This document shows positions 13,249 through 13,447 of a DNA stretch of 13,447 bases, one piece after another (the first letter of the stretch is position 1; each line of letters opens with the position of its first letter). Source of the DNA: Planctomycetaceae bacterium (GTDB lineage Bacteria > Planctomycetota > Planctomycetia > Pirellulales > Thermoguttaceae); the NCBI GenBank assembly GCA_031256755.1, contig JAIRPZ010000056.1, positions 1 to 13,447 of the forward strand, written 5' to 3'. Under the pieces are notes generated by a model. That model was not told the DNA's origin. It was given only the letters and a program-made list of their open reading frames with translations, and made no database searches. Position numbers and translations under genes: made by a program.

Positions 13249-13447
13249 TTATCCCAACTCCGGCAGTTCCCATCCCTTGCGGCGGGGACGCGAGAGCATT
13301 TCGTTCCCTTTGTCATTGCCGATGAATTTCTCGTTCACCGGGTCCCAGCCGATGGTCTTGCCGACTTCCGCCGTTGCCCGGACAATGTTCACCAACTCGC
13401 AGAACGATGTGGAACGCTGACCGATTTCAATGTCGGCAGTACACTTC
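13249..13447 (-). CDS. Gfo/Idh/MocA-family oxidoreductase, C-terminal end
   Basis: The last 65 codons of a gene entering from the right edge; the stop is at 13249-13251. The visible tail includes IEIGQRSTSFCELVNIVRATAEVGKTIGWDPVNEKFIGNDKGNEMLSRPRRKGWELP. The pattern of a final helix, then WDP..E.F.GD..N.MLSRPMR..W, is the usual end of planctomycete secreted Gfo/Idh/MocA-like NAD(P)-dependent sugar oxidoreductases. The nucleotide-binding N-terminal domain is outside the window, so cofactor and substrate cannot be judged. Confidence 0.8.
   Translation of the reverse strand, partial: KCTADIEIGQRSTSFCELVNIVRATAEVGKTIGWDPVNEKFIGNDKGNEMLSRPRRKGWELPELG

Overview
The window most likely comes from a planctomycete (Planctomycetota, probably class Planctomycetia). 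Two DUF1559-type prepilin proteins and a DUF1571 protein belong to families concentrated in that phylum. Secreted beta-propeller, ThuA-like and Gfo/Idh/MocA-like proteins are also typical of it. Genes are mostly single transcription units on alternating strands. Nine start regions carry a recognisable sigma70-type promoter with a 16-17 base spacer, while Shine-Dalgarno sequences are present for only some genes. This assignment is inferred from gene families, since no rRNA is present.

Layout. 1-148 is the start of a secreted protein on the minus strand, cut by the window edge. 325-1787 holds a promoter, ribosome site and DUF1559 prepilin-like gene whose N-terminal leader is separated from the pilin-like part by a run of ten G that breaks the frame. 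1813-1915 is an inverted-repeat element. 2033-3559 encodes a secreted isochorismatase-like plus ThuA-like fusion. 3566-3698 is a strong promoter and tRNA-Ser(GCU). 3792-4580 is a second, membrane-anchored DUF1559-like protein. 4826-5056 is csrA, convergent with a secreted SMP-30/NHL beta-propeller protein (5090-6238). 6379-7422 is an isolated fliP with a long N-terminal extension. 7427-7462 is a terminator shared with a secreted protein of about 40 cysteines on the minus strand (7548-8255). 8573-9340 is recO, convergent with an MBL-fold hydrolase (9369-10019). 10222-11115 is a DUF1571 protein. 11256-11981 is a YggS/PLPBP-family PLP protein. 12174-13175 is a GtrB/DPM1-type glycosyltransferase. 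The right edge holds the C-terminus of a Gfo/Idh/MocA-like oxidoreductase on the minus strand.

How it fits together. There is no single operon or defence island; this is ordinary chromosomal sequence mixing housekeeping genes (tRNA-Ser, recO, yggS, csrA, fliP) with envelope and secreted proteins. The most notable items are the poly-G frame break in the DUF1559 gene, which may be a phase-variation switch; the modular cysteine-rich secreted protein, for which I recognise no family; the palindrome between the MBL and DUF1571 genes; and the perfect hairpin inside the 3' end of csrA.
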